A stretch of DNA of 64,000 nucleotides, taken from positions 32,946 to 96,945 of the forward strand of contig JBDHXV010000004.1 in the NCBI GenBank assembly GCA_039810885.1. The letters are read 5' to 3'. The position numbers were made by a program, and so were the translations under genes. The DNA is from BJGO01 sp039810885 (GTDB lineage: Bacteria; Bacteroidota; Bacteroidia; Chitinophagales; UBA10324). Every line of letters begins with the position of its first letter. Position 1 is the first letter of the stretch. Under the pieces are notes generated by a model. That model was not told the DNA's origin. It did not search any database and was given only the letters and a program-made list of their open reading frames with translations. Shown here in pieces: positions 16,577-25,769 of this stretch.

Positions 16577-18106
16577 TTACAACCTACGCCTGCTTCTGGT
16601 GGACACGCCTAAGGCGCCCAACAGCCCTCTAGTAAGTGCCCCGGCCACTGTTACGGCTATGCTGCGTGTAATGGGGCTTTTTAATACCTTTTCAAAGGTG
16701 CCGGATTCCTCTTTCCCGAGAGATTTTCCCGACTCGGCAGATAATGATTTAGACTCTGTGTTTAACTTTTGTTGCAGTATCTCGAATGCACTCTCTCTAT
16801 CTATGGATTGATTATAGTGCGAAGCAATAGTTGAGTGCTGGATAATGTTCTTTAATTCATCTTCTGTAAGTACATCCATTCGAGATGCCGGTGGGGCCAT
16901 TAAAGTAGCAGTCAACATGGTAGGGGCTCCTTTTTCATTTAGAGCTGTTATTAATGCTTCGCCAATGCCGAGCGATAGAAGTAATTCATCCGTTTTGTAG
17001 TAGGAAGTAAGCGGAAAATTCTCTGCTGCGGTTTTAATTGCCTTTCGATCTAATGCTGTAAAAGCTCGTAGTGCATGTTGAACTTTTAATCCCAATTGGC
17101 TCAGAATAGTTGAAGGGATATCCGATGGCAGTTGTGTAATAAAGAAGATTCCTACTCCTTTAGAGCGAATCAGTTTTATCGTTGTTTCCAGTTGGTCAAG
17201 AAGTTGCTTCGAGGCTTCATCAAAAATCAGATGAGCTTCATCAATAAAGATGCACAGCTTGGGCTTTTCCGGATCTCCTATTTCTGGGAGTTTGCTATAT
17301 GTTTCTGCCAATAAAGAGAGCATAAAGGTTGAGAAAAGCTTAGGTTTATCTTGAATATCGGTGAGGCGCAATATAGATATGATGCCTCTTCCATTAATAT
17401 CTGAACGAATTAAATCTTCAATTTCAAATGACGGCTCACCAAAAAACAATTCGGCACCTTGCTGTTCTAACTCAATCACCTTGCGCAGAATAGTGGAAAC
17501 ACTGCTTGATGAAATAGCCCCGTATTCTTTTTCAACTTCAGCTTTGCCTTCATTATTAAGATAGTTCAACATCGTTTTAAAATCCTTTAAGTCAAGAAGC
17601 GGCAGTGCGCGGTCATCAGCGTATTTAAACATTAAGGCAATGAGGCCTTGTTGCGTGTCATTTAAGCCTAATACCTTTGACATCAGAATGGGTCCAAATT
17701 CAGAAACGGTTGCACGCAAGCGTGTTCCGGGCTGCTTGGATAAGGATAGAAACTCAACGCTGTTATCTGCAGGTTGATAGTCTAACCCGATTTTCTCTGC
17801 ACGTTCAAGAATCTTGCTGTTTGGTATTGCTGCTTTAGCAATGCCGCTTAAATCGCCTTTCACATCCATCAATAGCACGGGCACTCCCTTTTTTGAAAGA
17901 GCTTCGGCTATTAATTGCAATGACTTGGTTTTGCCTGTACCGGTTGCCCCTGCAATTAATCCATGTCGGTTAAACGTTCTTAAAGGAAGATGTACGATGT
18001 TTCCTTGCAGGCACTCTCCATCAAACATAGCCGCTCCCACCTCAATTGTAGCTCCTTGAAAGGAATATTCTTTTTGAAATTGCTCTATAAATTTTTCTTT
18101 AGACAT
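16577..18106 (-). CDS. HerA-like (DUF853, YjgR-type) P-loop ATPase
   Basis: A 509-residue FtsK/HerA-superfamily ATPase. Walker A GATGTGKT lies at residues 53-60, followed by LLMDVKGDLSG. Walker B is CIFIDEAHLIF (about 287-297), and ITQLPSDIPSTILSQLG is the sensor-type region found in DUF853. The C-terminal segment (about 430-509) is Ser/Glu/Arg-rich and ends with a Gly/Leu-rich stretch and a basic RSRRRL tail. The cellular role of this family is poorly known. True HerA works with NurA in end resection, but no nurA is nearby. Upstream is a candidate promoter one mismatch from consensus. Cotranscription with the phospholipase-D gene is likely. Confidence 0.88.
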   Translation of the reverse strand: MSKEKFIEQFQKEYSFQGATIEVGAAMFDGECLQGNIVHLPLRTFNRHGLIAGATGTGKTKSLQLIAEALSKKGVPVLLMDVKGDLSGIAKAAIPNSKILERAEKIGLDYQPADNSVEFLSLSKQPGTRLRATVSEFGPILMSKVLGLNDTQQGLIALMFKYADDRALPLLDLKDFKTMLNYLNNEGKAEVEKEYGAISSSSVSTILRKVIELEQQGAELFFGEPSFEIEDLIRSDINGRGIISILRLTDIQDKPKLFSTFMLSLLAETYSKLPEIGDPEKPKLCIFIDEAHLIFDEASKQLLDQLETTIKLIRSKGVGIFFITQLPSDIPSTILSQLGLKVQHALRAFTALDRKAIKTAAENFPLTSYYKTDELLLSLGIGEALITALNEKGAPTMLTATLMAPPASRMDVLTEDELKNIIQHSTIASHYNQSIDRESAFEILQQKLNTESKSLSAESGKSLGKEESGTFEKVLKSPITRSIAVTVAGALTRGLLGALGVSTRSRRRL

Positions 18107-18158
18107 AAAGTATCTATGAATTTATTATATGCAAATATCCAGAATAAATAAAGTGTCT

Positions 18159-18166
18159 TACTTTTG
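18159..18166 (+). promoter_or_regulatory. Promoter -7 element upstream of the small T9SS protein
   Basis: TACTTTTG fits TAnnTTTG and lies 19 bases before the ATG at 18186. No good -33 TTG is seen at the expected distance. Confidence 0.45.
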
Positions 18167-18185
18167 AAAGATTAATGACTAAACT

Positions 18186-18689
18186 ATGAAAAAACTTCTC
18201 CTCCCCCTCTTTAGTTTATGTATATACTATATACAAGCACAAAGTTTATCGCCGGTTGTAATAGCCTCTTCGGGTAATTTTAAAACAACAGGCGGATACT
18301 CTCTATCCTCAACTGTTGGCGAACCGATTACTACAACTGTAACTGCGGGTAGTTACATTCTTACTCAAGGGTTCCAGCAACAAAAGCTAAAAGGAGTTAG
18401 TGTGCAAAGTATAGAAAAAGGAGATATGGACATCAAAGTATATCCGAACCCTGCTGTAGATGAAGTTACTGTACTCATTTTTGCCCCTAATGCTTCTTCA
18501 ACACAAGTAAAACTTTTTGATTTGCTTGGTCGTGAATTAACGGTGCCAATGAGTATCTTAAACGAAGGCACACAAAAACAATTTAGCTTAAATCTCAATC
18601 AACTTAGTGCCTCTATGTATTTCATTACGGTATATGACACACAAAGCCGCATTACGCAATCAATAAAAATTCAAAAGATTATTTTTTAA
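18186..18689 (+). CDS. Small secreted protein with T9SS type A sorting domain
   Basis: A 167-residue protein exported by the Sec system and then through the type IX secretion system. The signal peptide covers about residues 1-18 (cleavage near YIQAQ). Residues 20-65 form a short module (SSGNFKTTGGYSLSSTVGEP and ILTQGFQQ) common in front of such domains in Bacteroidota. The C-terminal 75 residues are a type A sorting domain: VYPNPAVDEVTV, LFDLLGRE, LNQLSASMYFITVYD and a basic end. There is almost no cargo domain between these parts. The next gene starts 22 bases later, so the two probably form one unit. Confidence 0.88.
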   Translation: MKKLLLPLFSLCIYYIQAQSLSPVVIASSGNFKTTGGYSLSSTVGEPITTTVTAGSYILTQGFQQQKLKGVSVQSIEKGDMDIKVYPNPAVDEVTVLIFAPNASSTQVKLFDLLGRELTVPMSILNEGTQKQFSLNLNQLSASMYFITVYDTQSRITQSIKIQKIIF

Positions 18690-18711
18690 AAAAGTCCTAA
18701 CCTAAAAAAGC

Positions 18712-21219
18712 ATGAAACATTTCTTACTCTTAATTTCCATCGCAGCTCTCTCCACGCAGTTATTTGCACAAGCTCCACCACGAATCAACTACCAAGCTGT
18801 AGCACGCAATGCTTCCGGAGCAGAATTAGCCAATCAAACAATTAGCCTACGTATTACGTTCAAAGACCTTACCGCTAACGGAACACCTATTTATATGGAA
18901 ACACATAGCGGCATTACTACCAACCAATTCGGATTGTTTACCGTTTCGATTGGCGGCGGTACTCCGGTAAGTGGTACTTTCAATGCTATTAATTGGGCTA
19001 ACGGTGCTAAGTTTTTAAAAATAGAAATGGATCCGAATAATGGCACTTCATACCTAGATATGGGAACCACACAGTTGCTCAGCGTACCCTATGCCTTATA
19101 TGCAGCACAATCCGGATCTGGAAGTGGCGCTCAGTCTCTAAACGATCTGAGTGATGTGAATACTGCCGGAGTAACCGTTAATCAGGTGTTGCAATGGAAC
19201 GGAACAAGTTGGGTACCGGCCACAGTAAGTGGAACCGACAGTCAGATACTTTCCATTTCGGGTAACACCCTTAGTATAAGTAATGGCAACTCGGTAATAT
19301 TGCCTACGGGATCGGGCGCAGATAATTGGGGAACACAAACCGTTGTAAGTAACCAAACTCTGACGGGCAATGGAACTAGCGGGTCTCCTTTAGCCATAGC
19401 ACAACAAGGGGCATCTTCAGGTCAAGCCCTTAAATGGAATGGAACAAACTGGGCTCCTGCAAATGATGTTAATACCGACAATCAAACATTGACCCTTACA
19501 GGCAATACGTTGTCCATTAGCGGCGGTAATTCGGTTACCCTGCCAACAGGATCCGACAACCAAACTTTATCTCTAAGCGGTAGCACATTAAGCATTAGCA
19601 ATGGCAACTCGGTAACGCTTCCTACAGGAACCACTTATACCGCAGGTACCGGCATCAGTATTTCAGGTAACGTTATCTCTAATACCGGCGATAACGACAA
19701 CAACCCTACGAATGAATTACAGACTTTAAGTGTAAGTGGCAACTCGCTTTCTATCAGCAACGGAAATTCTGTGACCTTACCTACCGGCACAACATACACC
19801 GCAGGAACGGGAATCAGCATTTCAGGTAACGTTATTTCCAATACCGGCGATAACGACAACAACCCTACGAACGAAATTCAAACAATATCTATAAGCGGGA
19901 ATACCGTTTCACTCAGCTTAGGCGGAGGAAGTATTACTCTTCCAGGTGGTGGTGGATTAAGCGGCAACGGCACCAATAATTACGTGGCACGCTTTACACC
20001 CAATGGTACTACTTTAGGCAATTCTATTATTCAAGATAACGGAACTACCATTGGTGTAAACAATGCTCCCGTAGGAACAGATCGTATGATCTTAAACTCC
20101 GGCACTATTAGTGGTTTAAAAATAATATCTACGAATACTACTTCCGGCCTATACGCATTAAATGCAAGCATTACCAATGGTGCAGATGCGATGAATGCAT
20201 ACATCGGATATGTTGGCAGCGTTGGCTTTGGTGCTTTAACTGCAACCAACCCAATTATTTACGGAACTTCTTCCACCGGCGTGGCTCCCTCAATTTTGGG
20301 TATTAACTCCGGTACAAATACAAGTGCATCCAATATCGGGCTATCCAGTAACTGGCATGGAGGGTTCTTTTCTACGACAGATAGCGACGCAAGTGGCGTT
20401 GTAGGCTCCGGTGGCTATGGTCTTTACCAAGGCTCATCTGCAAACGGCGCAGGTATTACAGGCACCTATAATGGCACTGTAGATATGGGTGCGGGTGTTC
20501 TTGGATTTAATAATCGTTTGACTGGCACATTAAATATTGGTGTAGAGGGACAGTATAACACAGCCGCCTTCGGTATAGGTGTGTCAGGGATCGGATGGAA
20601 TGGTTCGTATCCTGTTGGCAACAATGATATCGGGGTGTGGGGCTCTGCCGGTAATAATATGAATTATGCAATATATGGCAGTGGTAACTTTGCTATTGTT
20701 AATGGTACGAAGTCTGCATCTGTAGGTACCACAAAAGGGAATCAGCTATTATACTGCATTGAAAGCCCAGAAGTATGGTTTGAAGATTTCGGAACGGGCA
20801 AATTGGTCAATGGTGAGATAGAAATAAAACTAGATGAACTTTTCCTCGAAACTGTAGTCATAGATGATGAACACCCGATGATTGTTACTCTTACTCCAAT
20901 GGGAAATTGCAATGGCTTATATGTAGAACCCGGAACTACTTCATTTAAAGTTAAAGAATTAATGAATGGCTCATCAAACGTATCTTTCAGTTATCGTATC
21001 ACCTGTAAACGTTTGAACTTCCAAGATCATCGCTTTGGTGCAGATCTAACATGGGGAGATGGCGACACCCGTGGAAACTATCACTACATTACTCCTACAC
21101 CAATAAACTATCAGGAAGCCAAGAATTTACAAATGCTGAAGAAGCAGCAAGAAACAAAAATCAGCCCTAAACTTCAATCTTTGATGCAGTCCTCCAGTAT
21201 GACAAAACCCACTCGATAA
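18712..21219 (+). CDS. Large secreted repeat protein, tail-fibre/adhesin-like, no T9SS domain seen
   Basis: An 835-residue exported protein with signal peptide (cleavage after LFAQ). Residues about 22-135 form a widespread Bacteroidota N-terminal domain (PRINYQAVARNASG, ETHSGITTNQFGLF, QLLSVPYALYAAQSG). Residues 140-420 are low-complexity Ser/Gly/Thr/Asn repeats built on SISNGNSVTLPTG and ISISGNVISNTGD. Residues 420-660 are glycine-rich and beta-helix-like. The C-terminal part (about 665-800) has YCIESPEVWFEDFGTGKL, NGEIEIKLDELFLETV and GNCNGLYVEPGTTSF, a domain I recall at the end of many Bacteroidota surface proteins. It ends in a Lys/Gln/Ser tail and lacks the type A or B sorting motifs. 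A role in surface adhesion is inferred. Confidence 0.85.
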   Translation: MKHFLLLISIAALSTQLFAQAPPRINYQAVARNASGAELANQTISLRITFKDLTANGTPIYMETHSGITTNQFGLFTVSIGGGTPVSGTFNAINWANGAKFLKIEMDPNNGTSYLDMGTTQLLSVPYALYAAQSGSGSGAQSLNDLSDVNTAGVTVNQVLQWNGTSWVPATVSGTDSQILSISGNTLSISNGNSVILPTGSGADNWGTQTVVSNQTLTGNGTSGSPLAIAQQGASSGQALKWNGTNWAPANDVNTDNQTLTLTGNTLSISGGNSVTLPTGSDNQTLSLSGSTLSISNGNSVTLPTGTTYTAGTGISISGNVISNTGDNDNNPTNELQTLSVSGNSLSISNGNSVTLPTGTTYTAGTGISISGNVISNTGDNDNNPTNEIQTISISGNTVSLSLGGGSITLPGGGGLSGNGTNNYVARFTPNGTTLGNSIIQDNGTTIGVNNAPVGTDRMILNSGTISGLKIISTNTTSGLYALNASITNGADAMNAYIGYVGSVGFGALTATNPIIYGTSSTGVAPSILGINSGTNTSASNIGLSSNWHGGFFSTTDSDASGVVGSGGYGLYQGSSANGAGITGTYNGTVDMGAGVLGFNNRLTGTLNIGVEGQYNTAAFGIGVSGIGWNGSYPVGNNDIGVWGSAGNNMNYAIYGSGNFAIVNGTKSASVGTTKGNQLLYCIESPEVWFEDFGTGKLVNGEIEIKLDELFLETVVIDDEHPMIVTLTPMGNCNGLYVEPGTTSFKVKELMNGSSNVSFSYRITCKRLNFQDHRFGADLTWGDGDTRGNYHYITPTPINYQEAKNLQMLKKQQETKISPKLQSLMQSSSMTKPTR
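19561..19878 (+). repeat. Tandem 159-bp in-frame coding repeat (2 copies plus partial third)
   Basis: Copies at 19561-19719 and 19720-19878 encode 53-residue units starting QTL and containing SISNGNSVTLPTGTTYTAGT. A third partial unit starts at 19879. The second half of each copy is almost identical at DNA level while the first half has drifted, especially at third positions. That points to a fairly recent duplication or gene conversion limited to one half. Confidence 0.85.
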
Positions 21220-21238
21220 CTAATTTATCTTCTATAAG

Positions 21239-21268
21239 AAGAGCCGCTCTCGGGAGTGGCTCTTTTGT
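21239..21268 (+). terminator. Intrinsic terminator after the repeat protein
   Basis: AAGAGCCGCTC (21239-21249) pairs with GAGTGGCTCTT (21254-21264) with one G-T pair, then a short T-run. It lies 20 bases after the stop of the repeat protein and separates it from gldA. Confidence 0.75.
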
Positions 21269-21365
21269 TTTATCAGTCATCATAAAAAATAAATGTGGAC
21301 AATGACTCCAGTTTTACTCTATAGAACCGATAGCCTGTCTTAATTTTCGCTCGGCAGAATCTCTC

Positions 21366-22271
21366 ATGTCCGTAATCGTATCACATCTTACTAAAATCTA
21401 TGATGAACAAAAAGCAGTTGATCATATCAGTTTTGAAGTAAAACCAGGCGAGGTACTTGGTTTTCTTGGTCCTAATGGTGCAGGAAAATCTACAACGATG
21501 AAAATGATTACTTGCTTCATTCCACAAACATCAGGTCATATTAAGGTGTGCGGTGCGGACACTATCACTCAATCCGATGAGGTAAAAAAGAAGATTGGCT
21601 ACCTTCCTGAAAGCAATCCTTTATATTATGACATGTATGTTCGCGAGTACCTTGCTTTTATTGCTAACCTGCATCCACATATTAATAACAAGAAACAACG
21701 TATTGCCGAGATGATTGCAGCTACCGGACTGGAGCGAGAGAAAACGAAAAAAATAGGTGCCCTCAGCAAAGGATATAAGCAGCGTGTAGGTCTTGCACAG
21801 GCTATGTTACACGACCCCGAAGTGCTCCTATTTGACGAGCCTACCTCCGGGCTGGATCCTAATCAAATCGTAGAAATAAGACAGCTAATAAAAAACCTCA
21901 GCAAAGAAAAGACGATCATACTTTCGACACACATTATGCAAGAAGTTAAAGCATTGTGTAATCGTGTAATAATAATTAATAAAGGTAAATTGGTTGCCGA
22001 TGACGATATCCAATCGTTGCAACAAAGGAGCAAACAACAGCACGTTACGCATGTTACATTCAAAGAACACATCGAAAGTGATGCATTGTTACAAATTAAA
22101 AATGTAGAACGTGTCGAAAGTTCCAATAAGTTGGAATGGCGTATATACAGCAGCCTCTCTATACAAGAGGCCGTGTTTCGTTTTGCCGTTGAGAAAAACA
22201 AGACTATTATTTCATTACATCAGGAATCACTCGACCTCGAAGAAGTATTCCGTAATCTCACTCAGCCCTGA
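21366..22271 (+). CDS. gldA: Gliding motility-associated ABC transporter ATP-binding protein GldA
   Basis: The nucleotide-binding subunit of the GldAFG ABC transporter, first found through gliding-defective mutants of Flavobacterium. The 301-residue protein has Walker A GPNGAGKST (35-43), the signature around LSKGYKQRVGLAQAM, Walker B EVLLFDEPTSGLDPNQ and the switch His in LSTHIMQEVK. A C-terminal extension of about 90 residues (DUF4162-like region) is usual. The stop TGA overlaps the ATG of the next gene by one base, so subunits are coupled. Homologues also occur in non-gliding Bacteroidota, so motility is not proven by this gene. Confidence 0.92.
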   Translation: MSVIVSHLTKIYDEQKAVDHISFEVKPGEVLGFLGPNGAGKSTTMKMITCFIPQTSGHIKVCGADTITQSDEVKKKIGYLPESNPLYYDMYVREYLAFIANLHPHINNKKQRIAEMIAATGLEREKTKKIGALSKGYKQRVGLAQAMLHDPEVLLFDEPTSGLDPNQIVEIRQLIKNLSKEKTIILSTHIMQEVKALCNRVIIINKGKLVADDDIQSLQQRSKQQHVTHVTFKEHIESDALLQIKNVERVESSNKLEWRIYSSLSIQEAVFRFAVEKNKTIISLHQESLDLEEVFRNLTQP

Positions 22272-23005
22272 TGTTTGCAATATATAAGAAAGAAATCGCC
22301 GGCTTCTTTAGCTCACTTACTGCATATATTGTAATGATTAGTTTTTTGTTAATTCTCGGTTTATTTCTATGGGTATTCCCTGATACAAATATTCTCGACT
22401 TTGGATTTGCCAACTTGGATTCGTTATTCTTTTATGCGCCCTGGGTTTTTATCTTTCTGATTCCCGCAGTGACCATGCGCATGTTTTCTGAAGAATTGCG
22501 AACAGGTACTATAGAACTGTTGCTTACACGTCCTATACGTGAAATGCACTTGGTGCTCGGAAAATATTTTGCGGCAGTTTCTCTAGTGCTTTTCACATTA
22601 ATACCAACCGTAATTTATTACATCACTATTTATGATCTGGGTGCGCCAAAAGGAAATATTGATAGCGGTGCCACCCTGGGATCGTTTATCGGATTATTTT
22701 TTCTGGGTGCTGCATTTTGTTCTGTTGGGGTTTTTGCTTCGTCACTTACAACGAACCAGATAGCAGCATTTATTCTTGCACTTTTTTTATGTTTTATCAC
22801 CTATAACGGTTTTGACTCTTTAAGTCGCTTACCTCTCATCGAGGGGCGTTTTGATTTATTCATTCAAAACATCGGAATCAATCAGCACTATCAAAATATT
22901 AGTAAAGGAGTTATTGACCTGCGTGATATTTTGTACTTTATTTCTTTTTCTGCTCTGTTCAATCTGAGCACTAAATTCATCTTGGAAAGTAGAAAATGGA
23001 AATAG
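22271..23005 (+). CDS. gldF: ABC transporter permease GldF
   Basis: Membrane subunit paired with GldA. The 244-residue protein has about six membrane helices (first at about 17-37, last at about 220-238 region) and the ABC2-type motif MRMFSEELRTGTIELLLTRPI between helices, which contacts the ATPase. It starts with an ATG that shares a base with the gldA stop and ends 10 bases inside gldG. Length and order match gldF. The transported substrate of GldAFG is not known. Confidence 0.9.
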   Translation: MFAIYKKEIAGFFSSLTAYIVMISFLLILGLFLWVFPDTNILDFGFANLDSLFFYAPWVFIFLIPAVTMRMFSEELRTGTIELLLTRPIREMHLVLGKYFAAVSLVLFTLIPTVIYYITIYDLGAPKGNIDSGATLGSFIGLFFLGAAFCSVGVFASSLTTNQIAAFILALFLCFITYNGFDSLSRLPLIEGRFDLFIQNIGINQHYQNISKGVIDLRDILYFISFSALFNLSTKFILESRKWK

Positions 23006-24723
23006 AAAAAACAGGTTCAAAAAAGAAAATGCGCGGTCGAAAGCAGCAGGCTTATTATCGATTCTTTATTACTGTCATCATTATAGTGCTGTTAAATATA
23101 CTTGCGGGGAGTACTGTTCAACGCATAGACCTCACGGCGGATAAACGGTTTACTCTTAATGACAGCACGCGGGCTATGTTAAAAGGTTTAAAAGATCGCG
23201 TATTTGTAAAAGTATATCTGACGGGTGATTTGCCGGCCGGATTTAAACGGCTGGAAAACTCTACACGAGATTTATTAAACGAATTCAGAAGCATTGCAGG
23301 CAACAATGTACAATATGAATTTGAAGACCCTCTGTTGAATAAATCGCCGGATGAAAAAAAGAAAATTTATGAAGAGATGGCTGCAGAGGGCCTGCAACCA
23401 ACGAATATTCAAACAGCAAAATCTGATGCCTACTCAGAAAAAATAATATTACCCGGAGCGACAATTTTTTATCGTGGCAAAGAGACCACCATTAATCTCT
23501 TAATGAATGATAACGGGATAACGGCACAACGTGCATTGAATAATTCGGTTTCTAAGTTGGAAAACAAGTTTGCTTCTGCCATTAAAAAGCTGGACATGGA
23601 TGAAGCCGTTCGAATTGCCATCTTACGCGGACAGAATGAAGTGCCGTTATACAAACTCTATGACTTGCTCACTTCTTTGAACGAGTTCTATCAGATTGAT
23701 ACACTCAATATCCATCTTACCACACACATTCCCAAACAGTATAAAACACTAATTGTAGCTCAACCCACTTCTTCATTTGATGAACAAACCAAATTTAAGA
23801 TCGATCAATATATTATGAATGGGGGCACGGTGTTATGGCTCCTTGATAATATGAAAGCGAGTACAGACAGCGTGCAGAACAAATCCTCGTTTCTTGCATT
23901 GGACATGGGGCTTAATCTGGATGACCAATTGTTTACTTACGGTGTACGTGTAAACCCTGCATTGTTAATGGATTTGCAGTGTAATCCTGTGCCTCTGTTA
24001 GTAAATTACATTAATAACCAACCGGAGTTTCGGTTATTTCCGTGTTATTACTTCCCCATACTTACTCCCTATAATAGCCATATTATTAATAAAGAAATTG
24101 ATGCCGTATATACAGAATTTACAAGCCCTATTGATACCGCATTAAATACGGATATAAAGAAAACAGTCTTGCTTTGCTCTTCGCGTCGCTGTAAAATAGC
24201 CTATACTCCGTGGCAAATTGATTTCAGATTATTAAAAAATAAACCGGATGAAGCCACCTTTAATAAAAGTTTTTTACCTGTTGCCGTATTGCTGGAAGGC
24301 TCTTTCACGTCTGTATTTAATAACCGTGTGCAACCTGAATTTGAGCAAATCTTACGTGATTCACTTAAACAGACCTTTTTGCCAAAAGGCAGCAATACGA
24401 AGATAATTGTTATAGGTGATGCCAACCTTGCAATGAATGAATTTAATGCTCAGGGGCGACCATTTAGCTTAGGTTATTTTAAATACACTCAAGAGTTCTT
24501 TGCCAATAAAAACTTTTTGTTGAATTGCATAGATTATCTAACAGGACGCCAAGATCGTATATTAACACGCGCAAAAGACGTAAAACTACGTTTACTTGAT
24601 ACCGAAAAGGTAAAGGCTCAGAAGTTCCGTTGGCAACTCATTAATATAGCGGCACCCATTGCACTGATAATCCTTTTCGGAATTATTTACACCTTTGTTC
24701 GGTTGCGTCGTTTTGCCGTCTAA
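22996..24723 (+). CDS. gldG: Gliding motility-associated ABC transporter substrate-binding protein GldG
   Basis: The third GldAFG subunit. The 575-residue protein has a basic N-terminus (KKKMRGRKQQAYYRF), one membrane helix (about 23-43), a large extracytoplasmic part with RIDLTADKRFTLNDST (the start of the ABC_transp_aux domain) and a final membrane helix (about 546-568) before a short basic tail RLRRF. This two-anchor architecture is typical of GldG. The start overlaps the end of gldF by 10 bases. Confidence 0.92.
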   Translation: MEIEKTGSKKKMRGRKQQAYYRFFITVIIIVLLNILAGSTVQRIDLTADKRFTLNDSTRAMLKGLKDRVFVKVYLTGDLPAGFKRLENSTRDLLNEFRSIAGNNVQYEFEDPLLNKSPDEKKKIYEEMAAEGLQPTNIQTAKSDAYSEKIILPGATIFYRGKETTINLLMNDNGITAQRALNNSVSKLENKFASAIKKLDMDEAVRIAILRGQNEVPLYKLYDLLTSLNEFYQIDTLNIHLTTHIPKQYKTLIVAQPTSSFDEQTKFKIDQYIMNGGTVLWLLDNMKASTDSVQNKSSFLALDMGLNLDDQLFTYGVRVNPALLMDLQCNPVPLLVNYINNQPEFRLFPCYYFPILTPYNSHIINKEIDAVYTEFTSPIDTALNTDIKKTVLLCSSRRCKIAYTPWQIDFRLLKNKPDEATFNKSFLPVAVLLEGSFTSVFNNRVQPEFEQILRDSLKQTFLPKGSNTKIIVIGDANLAMNEFNAQGRPFSLGYFKYTQEFFANKNFLLNCIDYLTGRQDRILTRAKDVKLRLLDTEKVKAQKFRWQLINIAAPIALIILFGIIYTFVRLRRFAV

Positions 24724-24741
24724 CTATACCAAATAAGTTCA

Positions 24742-25758
24742 ATGAAGAAGAACATACTATACCTTTCTATATTACTTTCTATTTCAGTCTTAGTTTATTT
24801 TGTAATCTTCAAAAACCCTAATTCTACATTTGGAGTTAATGATAACGAATTTGCTTATGAGGATACGGCGGCTATTCATAAAATTTTTATCAGCGATGTA
24901 AATGGTACACATCTCACTTACATCCGAAATGCAAGTAACTGGACTATGCAAGAAAATGGGCTCCCTGTAAGAAGAGATGTTATTGATATTATGCTGCGCA
25001 CGATTAAGAACTTTTCAGTACGTTATCCGGTCGCACAGTCTGCTTTAGAGAGTTCTATTAAAGATATAGCGTCAAATAATAAAAAGGTGGAGTTATATAA
25101 TGAAGCCGGAAAAAAGGTGCGAAGTTTTTTTATCGGTCCGCCTTCTCCTGATGGGAAAGGGAACTACATGTTGGTAGAAAAGGCTCAGAAGCCGTATGTT
25201 GTATGGAACACAGGCTTTGTAGGCTCTCTTGAAACCCGATTTAGTGCAGATATCAATGAGGTGCGCAGTCGCTTAATGTTGGCAATACCGTTCCCATCAT
25301 TGGCCGAAATAAGAGTGCAGTATAGCGATCCTACCGCAGCATCTTTCAGCATTAATGTGCAAAAGCCCGACTCCTTCCTCATAACAAACCTAAATACACA
25401 CCAAACGTTACCCGTCAGACTTATTAATAAAGAGAAAGTGTTTGAATATATCGACTTTCTAAAAGCTGTGTATTGTGAAGCGATTATCTTTAATGAAGAT
25501 GAAAAATTAAAAGCAGTTTCCACAACACCATTTTGTGTGATCAGCATAAGGCTTAGAAACGGTGGCGAGCAGCAGATGAAATGTTATTTTAAAGAAATAA
25601 CAAAACGGTCTAAATCGCAAAGTGATGCTCATGGAACTCCTCGTCCTTATGACTTAGACCGATTCTATGGCACACTGAATGGCAGCAATGAAGTTTATCT
25701 GCTTCAAGATTATCATTTCGGAAAACTCTTGCAAACGTTTGATTATTTTAAAAAGTAA
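24742..25758 (+). CDS. DUF4340 domain protein, membrane-anchored
   Basis: A 338-residue protein with one N-terminal membrane anchor (about residues 5-23) and an extracytoplasmic region with repeated short beta modules. AAIHKIFISDVNGTHLTYIRN and TMQENGLPVRRDVIDIMLRT near the start, and a repeat-like region around VFEYIDFLKAVYCEA, fit DUF4340 proteins, which often travel with ABC_transp_aux/GldG-type genes. It starts 18 bases after gldG and 11 bases before the next gene, so it is very probably part of the same operon and may be an accessory subunit of the transporter. That role is inferred from position. Confidence 0.8.
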   Translation: MKKNILYLSILLSISVLVYFVIFKNPNSTFGVNDNEFAYEDTAAIHKIFISDVNGTHLTYIRNASNWTMQENGLPVRRDVIDIMLRTIKNFSVRYPVAQSALESSIKDIASNNKKVELYNEAGKKVRSFFIGPPSPDGKGNYMLVEKAQKPYVVWNTGFVGSLETRFSADINEVRSRLMLAIPFPSLAEIRVQYSDPTAASFSINVQKPDSFLITNLNTHQTLPVRLINKEKVFEYIDFLKAVYCEAIIFNEDEKLKAVSTTPFCVISIRLRNGGEQQMKCYFKEITKRSKSQSDAHGTPRPYDLDRFYGTLNGSNEVYLLQDYHFGKLLQTFDYFKK

Positions 25759-25769
25759 CCCTTACCGAG

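Noticed and set aside
19200..19900. Possible CRISPR-like direct repeats
   Set aside because: The repeats are in frame, share codons with a repeated protein motif and have no spacer pattern, so they are coding repeats.
18712..21219. Phage tail-fibre gene
   Set aside because: The tail-fibre look is limited to repeats and a beta-rich C-terminus. There is a signal peptide, and no phage structural or replication genes lie nearby.
25185..25547. 120-codon antisense frame inside the DUF4340 gene
   Set aside because: It lies fully inside a well-supported gene on the other strand and its sequence has no domain pattern. The same holds for antisense or shadow frames at 32644-32937, 35659-36048, 46910-47314, 13968-14336, 21863-22201 and 16146-16448.
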